Source of the DNA: Chloroflexota bacterium | GTDB taxonomy: Bacteria > Chloroflexota > Dehalococcoidia > Plut-88900 | Direction: 5' to 3' | DNA length: 6,560 bases | Assembly (NCBI GenBank): GCA_022572865.1 | Contig: JACZVB010000083.1 | Location: forward strand, 1-6,560 | Shown: positions 5,627-6,560 of the stretch, piece after piece | How positions within the stretch are numbered: the first letter of the stretch is position 1 | Layout: each line of letters begins with the position of its first letter | The notes under the pieces: generated by a model | Told to the model about the DNA's origin: nothing | The model's input: the letters and a program-made list of their open reading frames with translations, nothing else | The model's database searches: none | Position numbers and translations under genes: made by a program

Positions 5627-6560
5627 ATGGAACAGACCCAGTATGACACCATCATCATAGGCGGGGGACACAACGGCCTGGCCACGGCCGGCTACCTGGC
5701 AAAGGAGGGGCTGAAGGTCCTGGTGCTGGAGCGGCTGGACAGGGTGGGAGGGGCTGTGGTCAGCGAGGAGCTCACGCCCGGATTCACCGTCCCATATTGC
5801 TCCTACGTCCTGCACATCCTCCAGGGCCGGGTGATCGACGACCTGGAGCTGAGGGAACACGGGCTGGACATCATCCCCTTCGTCTCCTTTCGCCTGGACC
5901 CGTTCCCCGACGGCAGGTACATCCTCACCCATCGAGAGCATCACCAGAACGCTGAGGAGCTCCGCAAGTTCTCGGAGCACGATGCCCGGGCCTATCCCGA
6001 TTGGGCCAACTTCTGGGAGCGGGCCTCGGGCCTTCTCCACCGGTACTGGTTCCGGGAGCCGCCCACCCTGGCCCAGGTCTCCGAGGACATCCGGGGCACC
6101 AGCGACGAGGAGGTCTGGGAGACCATGCTCACGGTGAGCATGAGGGACCTGATAGACCGGCACTTCCAGGACCCTACCGTCAAGGCCCACTTCATCGATG
6201 CCCAGGACGCCGGCGACCCCAGCGCTCCGGGCAGCATCCTGAGCCTCGCCTATCTCCGTGTCAACCAGTTTACGAAACCTGAGAACTACGGCATCCCCAG
6301 GGGTGGTATGAGCCAGCTCGCCTTCGCCATGGCCCGTTCCGCCGAGGCCCGGGGCGTCGAGGTCCGGCTCAACGTCAGGGTGGAGAAGGTCATCGTCGAG
6401 GATGGGGAGGCCAAAGGCGTCAGGCTTTCCAACGGCGAGGAGATACGCAGCTTCATGGTGGTATCCAACGCCGATCCAAAGAGGACCTACGGGAGCCTGG
6501 TCGACCCTTCAGACCTGGACGAGGCGACCAGCAAAAAGGTCAAGGGGCTCACCACCAGGG
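5627..6560 (+). CDS. FAD-dependent oxidoreductase, phytoene desaturase/PYROXD2-like (3' partial)
   Basis: The first 311 residues of a flavoprotein amine-oxidase/phytoene-desaturase superfamily member are visible; the frame is open to the window end. The N-terminus TIIIGGGHNGLATAGYLA (residues 8-25) is the dinucleotide-binding GxGxxG motif. Glu35 ends the second strand (VLVLE) to bind the FAD ribose, and RVGGAVVSEE near 39-48 is the usual second FAD contact. GIPRGGMSQLAFAMARSAEA (222-241), the strand RVEKVIVEDGEAKGV and VVSNADP (278-284) match the PYROXD2 type of about 500-550 residues, so over half is seen. ATG 5627 has GAGGAG at 5615-5620 with 6-base spacing. It lies 32 bases after the dehydrogenase, probably in one transcript. 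No carotenoid genes are nearby, so a carotenoid role is not implied. The substrate is unknown. Confidence 0.93.
   Translation, partial: MEQTQYDTIIIGGGHNGLATAGYLAKEGLKVLVLERLDRVGGAVVSEELTPGFTVPYCSYVLHILQGRVIDDLELREHGLDIIPFVSFRLDPFPDGRYILTHREHHQNAEELRKFSEHDARAYPDWANFWERASGLLHRYWFREPPTLAQVSEDIRGTSDEEVWETMLTVSMRDLIDRHFQDPTVKAHFIDAQDAGDPSAPGSILSLAYLRVNQFTKPENYGIPRGGMSQLAFAMARSAEARGVEVRLNVRVEKVIVEDGEAKGVRLSNGEEIRSFMVVSNADPKRTYGSLVDPSDLDEATSKKVKGLTTR

Overview
The window is GC-rich bacterial DNA with every gene on the + strand. It holds the end of an iron-sulfur cluster (Suf) operon, a 329-base intergenic region full of inverted repeats, a tandem pair of zinc-type alcohol dehydrogenase paralogues, and the start of an FAD-dependent oxidoreductase. 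The host cannot be fixed from sequence alone. Frequent AGG and ATA codons argue against a typical high-GC actinomycete. The SufU-type Suf operon and the C/G-run palindromes between genes resemble what I know from Chloroflexota (Dehalococcoidia-like genomes). That placement is a low-confidence inference.

Region 1 (1-3040): sufD (5' end outside the window), sufS and sufU are tightly packed, with a 9-base gap and then a 4-base ATGA overlap. SufS supplies sulfur by cysteine desulfuration, SufU accepts or relays it, and SufD belongs to the SufBCD scaffold. sufB and sufC are not in the window; sufB does not follow sufU as it does in Bacillus, so they presumably lie upstream.

Region 2 (3041-3369): no gene. 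It contains a perfect 26-base palindrome, a 12-bp-stem hairpin and several smaller inverted repeats. Next come a plausible sigma70-type promoter with an operator-like inverted repeat over its -35 box, a leader hairpin and a strong ribosome binding site.

Region 3 (3370-5594): two tandem MDR alcohol dehydrogenases, about 75% identical by hand alignment. The second is intact. The first has intact start signals and an open frame except for one UGA at codon 38, exactly where the paralogue has the first catalytic zinc-ligand cysteine. Two neighbouring zinc-site residues are also changed (D41N, H59D). The likeliest reading is a very young pseudogene or a sequence error. A selenocysteine codon is a real but unproven alternative, and is the most interesting point in the window.

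Region 4 (5627-6560): the first 311 residues of a phytoene-desaturase/PYROXD2-like FAD oxidoreductase, 32 bases after the second dehydrogenase. It probably shares a redox or catabolic operon with the dehydrogenases; the substrate is unknown.
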